The notes under the pieces: generated by a model
Told to the model about the DNA's origin: nothing
What the model saw: only the letters and a program-made list of their open reading frames with translations
Databases searched by the model: none
Shown: positions 9,490 to 16,883 of the stretch, piece by piece
Layout: the number at the start of each line of letters is the position of its first letter
Position numbering within the stretch: the stretch's first letter is position 1
Origin: Kutzneria sp036403095
Lineage (GTDB): Bacteria > Actinomycetota > Actinomycetes > Mycobacteriales > Pseudonocardiaceae
Reading direction: 5' to 3'
Length of the DNA stretch: 64,000 bases
NCBI GenBank assembly: GCA_036403095.1
Contig: DASWRQ010000006.1
Coordinates: 21,814 to 85,813, forward strand
Translations under genes and position numbers: made by a program

Positions 9490-10671
9490 ATGACGACCCT
9501 GGCGCGCCATCCGGCGTTCGTGCGGCTGTGGCTGTCCGGGCTGTTCGCCGAGACCGCGGAGTGGATGCTCCAGGTGGCGCTGCCGGTGTACGTCTACCAG
9601 GCGACCGGGTCGGCCGGCTCGACGGCGTTGGTGATGGTGACCGGGATCCTGCCGATGCTGCTGGTCAGCCCGGTGGCCGGGGTGGTCGCCGACCGGTTCG
9701 ACCGGCGGCGGGTGCTGTACGCCGTATGCCTCGCGCAGGCGCTGGTGACGGTGCCGCTGCTGTTCGGCAGCCACCAGGTGCTGATCTACGTGGTGATGGT
9801 GGCGCAGTCGGCGCTGGCGTCGCTGTTCGAGCCGACCCGCAACGCCCTGGTGCCGGCACTGGTGGGCGCGGACCGGCTGGCCTCGGCCAACGGCCTGATG
9901 GGCTTCAACAGCAGCATCTCCCGGCTGGCCGGCAGTTCCCTCGGCGGGCTGGTGCTGGGCGTGTGGGGCCTGAGCTGGGTGGTCGCCGGCTACCTGGCGG
10001 CGCTGGTGATCGCCGCGCTGCTGCTGGTGCCCCGGTTCGGCGTGCACGTGGAATCCGTGCCGTCCGATCCGGGCAGTTGGCTCGACGGCGTGCGGGCGCT
10101 GCGGGACCCGTCGCTGCGGGCCACCGGCGTGACGTTGGCGCTGATGGCGTTGGGGCAGGGCATGTTCCTGGTCCTGTTTGTGGTGTTCGTGACCGGGCCG
10201 CTGCGCGGCGGCGACGCCGATGTCGGTCTGCTGCGGGGAATCCAGGCCGTCGGCGGGCTCGGCGCCGGGCTGCTGATCGCGGCCGTGGCCAACCGGGTCA
10301 GCGCGGTGCGGATGATGGGGCTGGGCATCCTCACGCTGGGCCTGTGCTCGGCGCTGATCTGGAACCTGCCGCACGTGACCGTGACTTTCTGGCTCTACGT
10401 GGTGCTTTTCGCCGTGGTCGGCGCGCCGGCGGTGGTGGCGCAGTCGGCGGCGTTGACGGCCGTGCAGCTGCGGGCGCCGGACGAGCTGGCCGGCCGGGTG
10501 CTGGCCACCGTGTACGCCGGCTTCGCCGGGCTGACCACCGTCGGCACGCTGGTCGCCGGCTACCTGGTCGGCACCGTCGGTCTGGACGTCCTGTTGGACG
10601 TGCAGGCGGGCATGCTGGTGGCGGCGGGGATCGCCGCGCTGCTCAGGAAGTCACACTTCAGAGGGGCGTAG
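9490..10671 (+). CDS. MFS exporter (DHA3-like)
   Basis: A 393-residue integral membrane protein with about 12 hydrophobic segments and the loop 2-3 signature AGVVADRFDRRRVLYAV. The N-terminus (LARHPAFVRLWLSGLFAETAEWML) resembles DHA3-type macrolide/drug efflux proteins, also found in siderophore export. The substrate is unknown. I prefer the ATG at 9490, just before the conserved N-terminus; a GTG at 9454 is in frame, and neither has a strong Shine-Dalgarno sequence. The 3' end overlaps the convergent recombinase gene by 14 bases. Confidence 0.88.
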   Translation: MTTLARHPAFVRLWLSGLFAETAEWMLQVALPVYVYQATGSAGSTALVMVTGILPMLLVSPVAGVVADRFDRRRVLYAVCLAQALVTVPLLFGSHQVLIYVVMVAQSALASLFEPTRNALVPALVGADRLASANGLMGFNSSISRLAGSSLGGLVLGVWGLSWVVAGYLAALVIAALLLVPRFGVHVESVPSDPGSWLDGVRALRDPSLRATGVTLALMALGQGMFLVLFVVFVTGPLRGGDADVGLLRGIQAVGGLGAGLLIAAVANRVSAVRMMGLGILTLGLCSALIWNLPHVTVTFWLYVVLFAVVGAPAVVAQSAALTAVQLRAPDELAGRVLATVYAGFAGLTTVGTLVAGYLVGTVGLDVLLDVQAGMLVAAGIAALLRKSHFRGA

Positions 10672-11848
10672 CCAGCCAGCCGCGGTGCAGGGCCGGGGCC
10701 AGCTCGTGGGCGGCGGAGTTGCGGACGTTGTCCTCGTCGTGCAGGTAGCCCTCGGTCGTGGCCAGCACCGCGTGGCCCAGGTCGCGCTGCACCTGCCGCG
10801 GCGGCACGCCCCGTTCGACGGCGTGGGTGGCGTAGGAGTGGCGGGCCGAGTGCGGGTGGATGGTGTCGCGCAGCGGGCCCAGGTGGGTGGCGATGAACTC
10901 CGCGTCGGGCGTGGCCAGCAGGTCCCGCAGCTGCTTGGACGGTTCGGTGAACGTCTTGCACAGCCTGGTCAGCACGGCTTGCAGGTGCGAGGTGTGGACG
11001 CGTTTTCCCGTGCTGGTCACGAAGATCGGGCGGACACCGGCCCGCACCTGGCCGGGCAGCGCCGGCACCGCCGGCTCCGTCCGTTCACGCAGGTAGTCCT
11101 CCAGCGCGTCGGCCACCGGCGGGGCGAGGGCCACTTCGCGGTCCTTGCCGCCCTTGCCGTGCACGCGCAGGATCCCGATGTCGTGCTGGGCGGCCCGGCG
11201 GTAGTCGTCCAGGTTCACGCCGACGAGCTCGTCCGCGCGGACGCCCGTGCCGATCAGGATCTCGATCATCGCCCGGTCCCTGCGCCCGTCCCGGCGGTGG
11301 TCCTTGAGCAGGTAGGCCGCCATCAGCAGGGCCCGGCAGGCCTGGAACGACCAGCGCTTCGTCGTCGACGGCGTGCCGGCCGGCCGGTTCAGGTGCTGCG
11401 CCCGCCGGTCCACAAGGGACACCGGGTTGTGCTGGGCGAGTCCCTCGCGGAGCAGGTACTTGGCGTAGAACGCCGACACCGCCGACAACATCCGGCCTTT
11501 CGTGGCGTCGCTGTAGCCGGCCCCGGTGAGCTCGTCCAGCCAGCGCTCCACGTGCTCGACCTTGACGTCCGCGAACCGCATTCCGTTGCTGGCGCACCAG
11601 TTCAGCCAGGCCAGCCCGGTCGACCGGGATCGCTGCCGGCCCCGCCTTCGGCTCGGGTCCGGCGGCGTGTAGCCCGGCACCCATTCCAGCGGGATGCCCA
11701 GGTCGGTGGCGTAGGCGAGGCGGGTGTTGACCGAGGCGTAGATGCGCAGGAACTCCTGCAGGCGCTCGCGGGCGGTCTTGTCCTCCCCGACCAGTGCCAG
11801 CGTCACGGCCCCGACTCCCCTCGTCTTGATCAAGGGGAAGTCTGCCAT
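10658..11848 (-). CDS. Tyrosine recombinase/integrase (XerD-like)
   Basis: A 396-residue site-specific recombinase. An N-terminal SAM-like core-binding domain (about residues 70-150) precedes the catalytic domain. All expected active-site residues are visible: Arg204 (TGVRADELVGV), Lys in HGKGGKDREV near 232-235, His333 and Arg336 (HPHSARHSYATH), His359 (LGHAV) and Tyr368 (TTEGYLH). It should therefore be active. No excisionase, phage or transfer gene is adjacent, so its target is unclear. ATG at 11848 is chosen; an in-frame ATG at 11893 is possible. The gene diverges from rox, with the rifamycin-associated element between them. Confidence 0.85.
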   Translation of the reverse strand: MADFPLIKTRGVGAVTLALVGEDKTARERLQEFLRIYASVNTRLAYATDLGIPLEWVPGYTPPDPSRRRGRQRSRSTGLAWLNWCASNGMRFADVKVEHVERWLDELTGAGYSDATKGRMLSAVSAFYAKYLLREGLAQHNPVSLVDRRAQHLNRPAGTPSTTKRWSFQACRALLMAAYLLKDHRRDGRRDRAMIEILIGTGVRADELVGVNLDDYRRAAQHDIGILRVHGKGGKDREVALAPPVADALEDYLRERTEPAVPALPGQVRAGVRPIFVTSTGKRVHTSHLQAVLTRLCKTFTEPSKQLRDLLATPDAEFIATHLGPLRDTIHPHSARHSYATHAVERGVPPRQVQRDLGHAVLATTEGYLHDEDNVRNSAAHELAPALHRGWLATPL

Positions 11849-11904
11849 GCCGGGGGTGTGAGGGGTGGATGCCACTTCCCTCCACTTCAACATATAGCGC
11901 ACCG

Positions 11905-11924
11905 GGGGTCTTGCGGCAAGCCCC
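11905..11924. promoter_or_regulatory. Rifamycin-associated element (RAE)
   Basis: The palindrome GGGGTCTTGCGGCAAGCCCC closely matches the published 19-bp RAE (consensus about GGGGCTTGCGGCAAGGCCC), which lies upstream of rifamycin-inactivating genes in actinomycetes and mediates their induction. It lies 57 bases before the rox start and just upstream of the divergent recombinase. Confidence 0.85.
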
Positions 11925-11981
11925 TCCCCATGCCGCAGAATGTCCGGCCGAAGCCCGGACCAGCGAAAACAGGGGGAACTT

Positions 11982-13409
11982 TTGTTCGACGTGATCATCG
12001 TCGGCGCGGGGCCGACCGGCCTGGCACTGGCCGGCGAGCTGCGGCTGCACGGCCTGGGCGTGGTGGCGCTGGAGCGCGACGCCGAGCCGACGAAGGTGGT
12101 GCGGTCGCTGGGCATCCACGCCCGCACCATCGAGCTGCTGGACCAGCGCGGCATCCTGGACCGGTTCCTGGCCGCCGGCACGAAGCACCCGGTCGGGGGA
12201 TATTTCGCCGGCATCCAGAAGCCCGCGGGGGTGCGGCTGGACACCGCGCACAGCTACGTCCTGAGCATCCATCAACCGGTGACCGACCGGCTGCTGGAGG
12301 AGTGGGCGGTCGAGGTCGGGGCGGATATCCGGCGCGGCACGGAGGTGGTGGGGCTCAGCCAGGACGACGAGGGCGTGACGGCCTCGTTGGCCGACGGCAG
12401 CTCGGTGCGGGCGGCATACCTGGTCGGTTGCGACGGAGGCCGCAGCACGGTCAGGAAGCTGGTCGGCATCGGCTTTCCCGGCGAGCCGTCCCGTGTGGAC
12501 ACTCTGATCGCCGAGATGGAGGCGACGGCACCGGCGGACGAGATGTTGGCCGTGATGACCGAGATCCGCAAGACCCAGAAGCGGTTCGGCATCGGGCCGA
12601 TCGCGAACGGGTTGGTGCGGGCGGTCGTGCCGGCCGCGGACGTGGTCGAGGATCGGGCGACGCCGCCGACGTTCGAGGAGTTCCGGCAGCAGCTGCTGGT
12701 CACCGCCGGCACCGACTTCGGTGTGCACTCGCCCCGTTGGCTGTCCCGTTTCGGCGACGCCACCCGGCAGGCCGAGCGGTACCGGGAGGGACGGGTGCTG
12801 CTGGCCGGCGACGCCGCGCACATCCATCCGCCATTGGGCGGGCAGGGCCTCAACCTGGGCGTGCAGGACTCGTTCAACCTCGGCTGGAAGCTGGCCGCCG
12901 CGGTCGCCGGCTGGGCCCCTGACGGGCTGCTGGACACCTATGAGGCCGAGCGGCATCCCGTGGCCGCCGACGTCCTCGTCAACACCCGGGCGCAGATGGA
13001 GCTGATCTCCACCGAGCCGGGGCCGCAGGCCGTTCGGCACGTGCTGTCCGAGCTGATGGACTTCGACAACGTGCGCGAGTTCCTGATCTCGAAGGTCACG
13101 GCCATCAGCGTCCGCTACGACTTCGGCGACCCGAATCCCGTTGTCGGACGGCGGCTTCGGGATGTGGCGTTGAAGCGGGGACGGCTGTTCGAGCTCATGC
13201 ACGCCGGCCGTGGGCTGCTGCTCGACCAGACCGGCCGGCTGTCGGTCGAGGGCTGGGCCTCTCGCGTCGACCATGTCGTGGACGTCAGCGAGGAGCTGGA
13301 GGTGCCCGCCGCGTTGCTGCGGCCCGACGGGCACGTGGCCTGGGTCGGCGAGGACCAGCGATCGCTCCTCGAGCACCTGCCCCGATGGTTCGGCGCCGCC
13401 GACATCTGA
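11982..13409 (+). CDS. rox: Rifamycin monooxygenase Rox
   Basis: A 475-residue flavoprotein of the PheA/TfdB class. It shows FDVIIVGAGPTGLALAGEL at the N-terminus, LVGCDGGRSTVRKLVGIGFP in the middle and VLLAGDAAHIHPPLGGQGLN at about 270-290, then a C-terminal thioredoxin-like domain. Stretches such as GTDFGVHSPRWLSRFGDAT and VDHVVDVSEELEVPAALLRP match, as I recall them, the characterised rifampicin monooxygenases, which hydroxylate and linearise the antibiotic's ansa bridge. The upstream RAE strongly supports rifamycin resistance as its role. The start is a TTG at 11982, chosen because AGGGGG lies just before it and the Rossmann motif begins within four residues. Confidence 0.92.
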   Translation: MFDVIIVGAGPTGLALAGELRLHGLGVVALERDAEPTKVVRSLGIHARTIELLDQRGILDRFLAAGTKHPVGGYFAGIQKPAGVRLDTAHSYVLSIHQPVTDRLLEEWAVEVGADIRRGTEVVGLSQDDEGVTASLADGSSVRAAYLVGCDGGRSTVRKLVGIGFPGEPSRVDTLIAEMEATAPADEMLAVMTEIRKTQKRFGIGPIANGLVRAVVPAADVVEDRATPPTFEEFRQQLLVTAGTDFGVHSPRWLSRFGDATRQAERYREGRVLLAGDAAHIHPPLGGQGLNLGVQDSFNLGWKLAAAVAGWAPDGLLDTYEAERHPVAADVLVNTRAQMELISTEPGPQAVRHVLSELMDFDNVREFLISKVTAISVRYDFGDPNPVVGRRLRDVALKRGRLFELMHAGRGLLLDQTGRLSVEGWASRVDHVVDVSEELEVPAALLRPDGHVAWVGEDQRSLLEHLPRWFGAADI

Positions 13410-13453
13410 CCCCGTCAGGGGTGATCTGCCCCTGACGTCGGCTGACGCCGGAA

Positions 13454-13509
13454 CCCCTACGTGAGTGGCTCAGGTGGCCACCGAGCGAAAATGGGCCACT
13501 CACGTGGGG
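13454..13509. terminator. Interrupted inverted repeat after rox
   Basis: CCCCTACGTGAGTGGC (13454-13469) pairs with GCCACTCACGTGGGG (13495-13509), with one bulged T. The 25-base loop holds a nested GGTGGCCACC palindrome. It lies 45 bases after the rox stop, so it probably terminates rox, although a small mobile-element remnant cannot be excluded. Confidence 0.55.
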
Positions 13510-13593
13510 ACCGGTGGCGAAATGGAGTGGACGGGGTGGTGCTCGGGCGGTAGCTTGCAGCGGTCCGTGACACCGCCCGAGGAGGTGAGACCC

Positions 13594-13647
13594 ATGACCG
13601 CAGTTGCGATGTGGGTGCTCCCCCTGCCGTCACGGTCGGGCGATTGA
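13594..13647 (+). CDS. Possible 17-codon leader peptide
   Basis: The short ORF MTAVAMWVLPLPSRSGD has a strong ribosome-binding site (GAGGAGGTGAG) 3 to 10 bases before its ATG. It stops 47 bases ahead of the rox-like start at 13695. Position, size and ribosome-binding site fit an upstream ORF that controls the next gene by attenuation or translational coupling. No other support is visible, and the downstream gene is broken. Confidence 0.45.
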   Translation: MTAVAMWVLPLPSRSGD

Positions 13648-13694
13648 CGTAGGTGTCGCCGGGAGCGCCTCGACCCTCCCGAAAGGCAACACCG

Positions 13695-14535
13695 ATGGAC
13701 GTGATCATTGCCGGCTGCGGGCCGACCGGCGCGATGCTGGCCGCCGAGCTGCGGCTGCACGATGTGCGGGTGCTCGTGCTGGAGCAGGAAACCGAGCCGG
13801 CGTCGTTCGTGCGCATCGTCGGCCTGCATATCCGCAGCCTTGAGCTGATGGCGATGCGTGGGCTGCTGGACCGCGTTCTCGAACACGGCAGGCGACGGCC
13901 GGCCGGCGGGCTCTTCGCCGGCATCGCCAAACCCGCGCCCGAGGGCCTGGATTCCGCGCACGCCTACATGCTCGGCATCCAGCATCCGGTCATCGTTCGC
14001 CTGCTCGAAGAGCACGCGATCGACCTGGGCGCGGAGGTCCGGCGCGGGTGCGCGGTCACCGGATTCGAGCAGGACAACGACGGCGTGACCGTCGATCTGA
14101 CAAGCGGGGAACGGCTGCGTGCCGACTACCTCGTCGGTTGCGACGGCGCGCGCAGCGCGGTACGCAAGCTGCTCGGCGTCGGCTTCCCCGGCGAGCCCTC
14201 ACGGAACGACACCCTTATGGGCGAGATGGAAGTGGGCGCTCCGCAGGAGGAGATCGCCGCCAAGGTGGCCGCGGTCAACCAGACTCAGCAGCGATTCTGG
14301 CTCCGGCCCTTCGGCGAAGGGGTCTACAGCGTCGTCGTCCCGGCCGCGGGAGTCAGCGACCGCGCGGAACCGCCCACGCTCGAGGACTTCCGGCAACAGC
14401 TGCATGCCTTCGCCGGCACCGATTTCGGCGTGCACTCGCCCCGTTGGCTGTCCCGTTTCGGCGACGCCACCCGGCAGGCCGAGCGGTATCGGGTCGGGCG
14501 CGTCTTGCTGGCTGGCGACGCGGCGCACATCCATC
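13695..14535 (+). pseudogene. Truncated Rox-like FAD monooxygenase
   Basis: The first ~280 residues of a second Rox-type monooxygenase are intact: MDVIIAGCGPTGAMLAAELR, YLVGCDGARSAVRKLLGVG, GTDFGVHSPRWLSRFGDAT and VLLAGDAAHIHP. The reading then breaks just where Rox would continue with P-x-G-G-Q-G. What follows is the end of a DGPF gene in another frame. The frame itself runs to a TGA at 14588 with a foreign tail (FCRDEGVSGGVLPGGL). The C-terminal ~190 residues, including the rest of the FAD site and the thioredoxin-like domain, are absent, so the product should be inactive. GAAAGG precedes the ATG. Confidence 0.88.
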
Positions 14536-14691
14536 CCTTTTGTCGAGACGAAGGAGTATCTGGCGGGGTATTACCTGGTGGACTGTGAGTCGCGGGAGCG
14601 GGCGCTGGAGTTGGCGGCGCTGGTCCCGGACTCACGGCACAACGCGACGGAGGTCTGGCCGGTGATGTTCTCAGCTGGGGTGGACGTGTGA
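14536..14691 (+). pseudogene. C-terminal remnant of a DGPF/YciI gene
   Basis: The reading PFVETKEYLAGYYLVDCES, then RERALELAALVPDSRHNATE and a TGA at 14689-14691, is the second half of a DGPF protein starting inside the DGPF motif. Its first half and start codon are gone, replaced by the rox-like fragment. The stop still overlaps the GTG of the following ECF42 sigma gene, as in the intact pair at 5513-7098. Confidence 0.87.
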
Positions 14692-15899
14692 GCACGGAGG
14701 TGGAGGGTCTGCTGCGTGAGTTGGCGCCGCAGGTTCTTGCCGCGCTGGTGCGGCGGCACGGGCAGTTCGACATGTGTGAGGACGCCGTGCAGGAGGCGTT
14801 GCTGGCGGCGGCGACGCAGTGGCCGGGCGAGGGTGTGCCGGACAATCCGCGGGCGTGGTTGGTGACGGTGGGTTCGCGGCGGTTGGCGGACCTGTGGCGC
14901 AGTGACAGCGCGCGGCGGCGGCGTGAGGAGGCGGTGTTCGCCGCCGAGGTGGAGGACGTGGAGGTCCCGGCGCGGGATGACACGTTGACGTTGCTGTTCC
15001 TGTGCTGTCATCCGGCGTTGACGCCGGCGTCGCAGGTTGCGTTGACGGTGCGGGCGGTGGGCGGGTTGACCACGGCGCAGGTGGCGCGGGCGTTCCTGGT
15101 CCCGGAGGCGACAATGGCACAGCGGATCTCGCGGTCGAAGGCGAAGATCAAGGCGGCCGGGGCGCGGTTCTCGGCGCCGCCGGAGGGTCCGGAGCGGGAT
15201 GAGCGCCTGCGGGCCGTGCTGCATGTGTTGTATCTGATCTTCAATGAGGGGTACACGGCGACCGCGGGTGAGCAGTTGGTGCGGGGTGAGCTGACGGGTG
15301 AGGCGGTGCGGCTGACGCGGGCAGTGCGGGAGTTGCTGCCGGAGGACGGCGAGGTGGCGGGCCTGTTGGCGTTGATGTTGTTGACGGAGGCGCGGGGGGC
15401 GGCGCGGTCGCGTCCGGACGGGTCGCTGGTGCCGTTGGCCGAGCAGGATCGGGCGTTGTGGGATGCGGCGGGTATCGCCGAGGGTGTGAAGCTGGTCAGC
15501 GAGGCGTTGTCGACGACGCGGTTGGGGCCGTATCAGCTGCAGGCGGCGATCGCGGCGGTGCATGCCGAGGCGCCGTCGTCCGAGGAGACGGACTGGGCGG
15601 AGATCGCCGGTCTGTACGCGTTGTTGGCGCAGCTGGCGCCGAATCCGGTGGTGACGTTGAACCACGCGGTGGCGGTGGCGATGGTGCGTGGGCCCGAGGC
15701 CGGTTTGGCGATGTTGGTCGAGCTGGAGGGTGACGACCGGGTGGCGGAGCATCATCGGGTGGCGGCGGTGCGGGCGCATCTGTTGGAGATGGCCGGTGAT
15801 GTCGTCGGCGCGAAGGAGGCGTACCTGGCGGCGGCGCGGTTGACGTTGAGTCTGCCGGAGCAGCGGTATCTGTTGGGGAAGGCCGACGCGCTGTCCTGA
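14688..15899 (+). CDS. ECF42-type sigma factor, second copy
   Basis: A 403-residue sigma factor closely similar to the one at 5884-7098: region 2 with CEDAVQEALLAAATQWPGEG, region 4 with SQVALTVRAVGGLTTAQVA and AQRISRSKAKIKAAG, and the ECF42 C-terminal extension with FNEGYTATAG and GPYQLQAAIAAVHAEA. It appears intact, but its partner DGPF gene has lost its 5' half, and with it the usual translation start of the pair. Codon usage is richer in GTTG/GCGTTG-type wobble than in the first copy, which hints at a different origin. How it is transcribed now is unclear; the rox-like promoter may drive it. Confidence 0.9.
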   Translation: MSTEVEGLLRELAPQVLAALVRRHGQFDMCEDAVQEALLAAATQWPGEGVPDNPRAWLVTVGSRRLADLWRSDSARRRREEAVFAAEVEDVEVPARDDTLTLLFLCCHPALTPASQVALTVRAVGGLTTAQVARAFLVPEATMAQRISRSKAKIKAAGARFSAPPEGPERDERLRAVLHVLYLIFNEGYTATAGEQLVRGELTGEAVRLTRAVRELLPEDGEVAGLLALMLLTEARGAARSRPDGSLVPLAEQDRALWDAAGIAEGVKLVSEALSTTRLGPYQLQAAIAAVHAEAPSSEETDWAEIAGLYALLAQLAPNPVVTLNHAVAVAMVRGPEAGLAMLVELEGDDRVAEHHRVAAVRAHLLEMAGDVVGAKEAYLAAARLTLSLPEQRYLLGKADALS

Positions 15900-15908
15900 C
15901 GACCTTAG

Positions 15909-16271
15909 GTCGCCGAGGAGCTGGCCCGTCCGGTCGGTCTGACCGCCGCTCGGTGGCAGGTGCTCGGCGCGGTTCTGCCCGAGCCGCTGCCCGTTTCCGG
16001 GATCGCCCGGGCCATGGGGCTGACCCGTCAGGGCGTGCAGCGGACCGCGGATCTGTTGGTGGAGCAGGGTTTGGCCGAGTACCGCCCGAATCCGGCGCAC
16101 CAGCGGGCCAGGCTGCTGGCCGTGACCGACGACGGATTGGCGGCCGTGCGTCGGATCGGACCTGGGCAGCGTGACCTCGCGGAGCGGTTGGCCGGCAAGC
16201 TGGGGGCCGGCGAGTTCGCGCAGGTGGCGGCGTCGTTGGAGAAGCTCATCGCGGCGCTGGACGGGCTATGA
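15909..16271 (+). pseudogene. MarR-family regulator lacking its N-terminus
   Basis: The frame opens directly after a TAG at 15906 with AEELARPVGLTAARWQVLGAV and continues through a winged helix (IARAMGLTRQGVQRTADLLVEQGLAEY, read in parts) to AALDGL. These are residues from about 35 onward of a MarR protein; the first dimerisation helix and the start codon are absent. Translation from the internal GTG at 15960 would give only 103 residues without a full dimer interface. The break lies 10 bases after the ECF42 stop. It converges with the TetR gene, overlapping by 6 bases. Confidence 0.7.
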
Positions 16272-16874
16272 CGGACGGGTCGCGCGGTCGAAGGTGTCGG
16301 CCAGTTCGCGGCCGAACTCGGTGGCGTCGACCTCGGGGTGCAGGACCAGGCCGATGACCATGGCGTCGATGGCGCCGATGATGGCGACGGCCATGGCGTC
16401 GGCGTTGAACGGGCCGAACTCCCCCGCGGCCTGGCCGGCGCGCAGGTGCCCGCTGAACAGGCCGAAGCGGTCGTCGACGAACTCGGGTGTGGTCGGGGCG
16501 TTGCGGGCGATCTCCATCAGGGCGCGGACGTGGCCGGGGTGCGCGCGGACGAGCTCCATGTTGGACTCGAGTCGGGCGCGCAGCTTGGCCCGGTAGCCGT
16601 CGACGGCCTCCATGCGCGGGGAGATGAACCGGTACGCGACGGTGGTGGCCTCGGTGAGCACCTCGCCGATGAGGTCGTCCTTGTTGGCGAAGTGGTAGGA
16701 GATCATGCCGGTGCTGGACAGGCCGGCCTGCTTGGCGATGCGGGTGAACGAGGCGGCGGCGTAGCCGTGCTCGTTGATCACGGCGATGGCGGCGGCGACG
16801 ATCTGGGCGCGGCGGGCGCTCTCGGTGAAGGTCCTCCCCCGTTGACTGCCTTCGGCGGCGGCGTTTGCGGGCAT
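16266..16874 (-). CDS. TetR-family regulator
   Basis: A 202-residue repressor-type protein. The HTH lies at about residues 20-65 (ARRAQIVAAAIAVINEHGY, then IAKQAGLSSTGMISYHFANK), followed by a divergent all-helical ligand domain containing HPGHVRALMEIARNAP. The ATG at 16874 has no clear Shine-Dalgarno sequence and may be leaderless; a TTG at 16880 is in frame. It is divergent from the methyltransferase at 16911, with only about 36 bases between them, so it probably controls that gene and itself. Confidence 0.87.
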   Translation of the reverse strand: MPANAAAEGSQRGRTFTESARRAQIVAAAIAVINEHGYAAASFTRIAKQAGLSSTGMISYHFANKDDLIGEVLTEATTVAYRFISPRMEAVDGYRAKLRARLESNMELVRAHPGHVRALMEIARNAPTTPEFVDDRFGLFSGHLRAGQAAGEFGPFNADAMAVAIIGAIDAMVIGLVLHPEVDATEFGRELADTFDRATRPS

Positions 16875-16883
16875 GAGCAATAT

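Noticed and set aside
10658..11848. Prophage or integrative element boundary
   Set aside because: Only the recombinase is present. I could not find flanking tRNA genes, att-like repeats, or any phage or transfer gene.
13454..13509. Miniature transposable element formed by the inverted repeat after rox
   Set aside because: There is no target duplication and no second copy in the window; a terminator is simpler.
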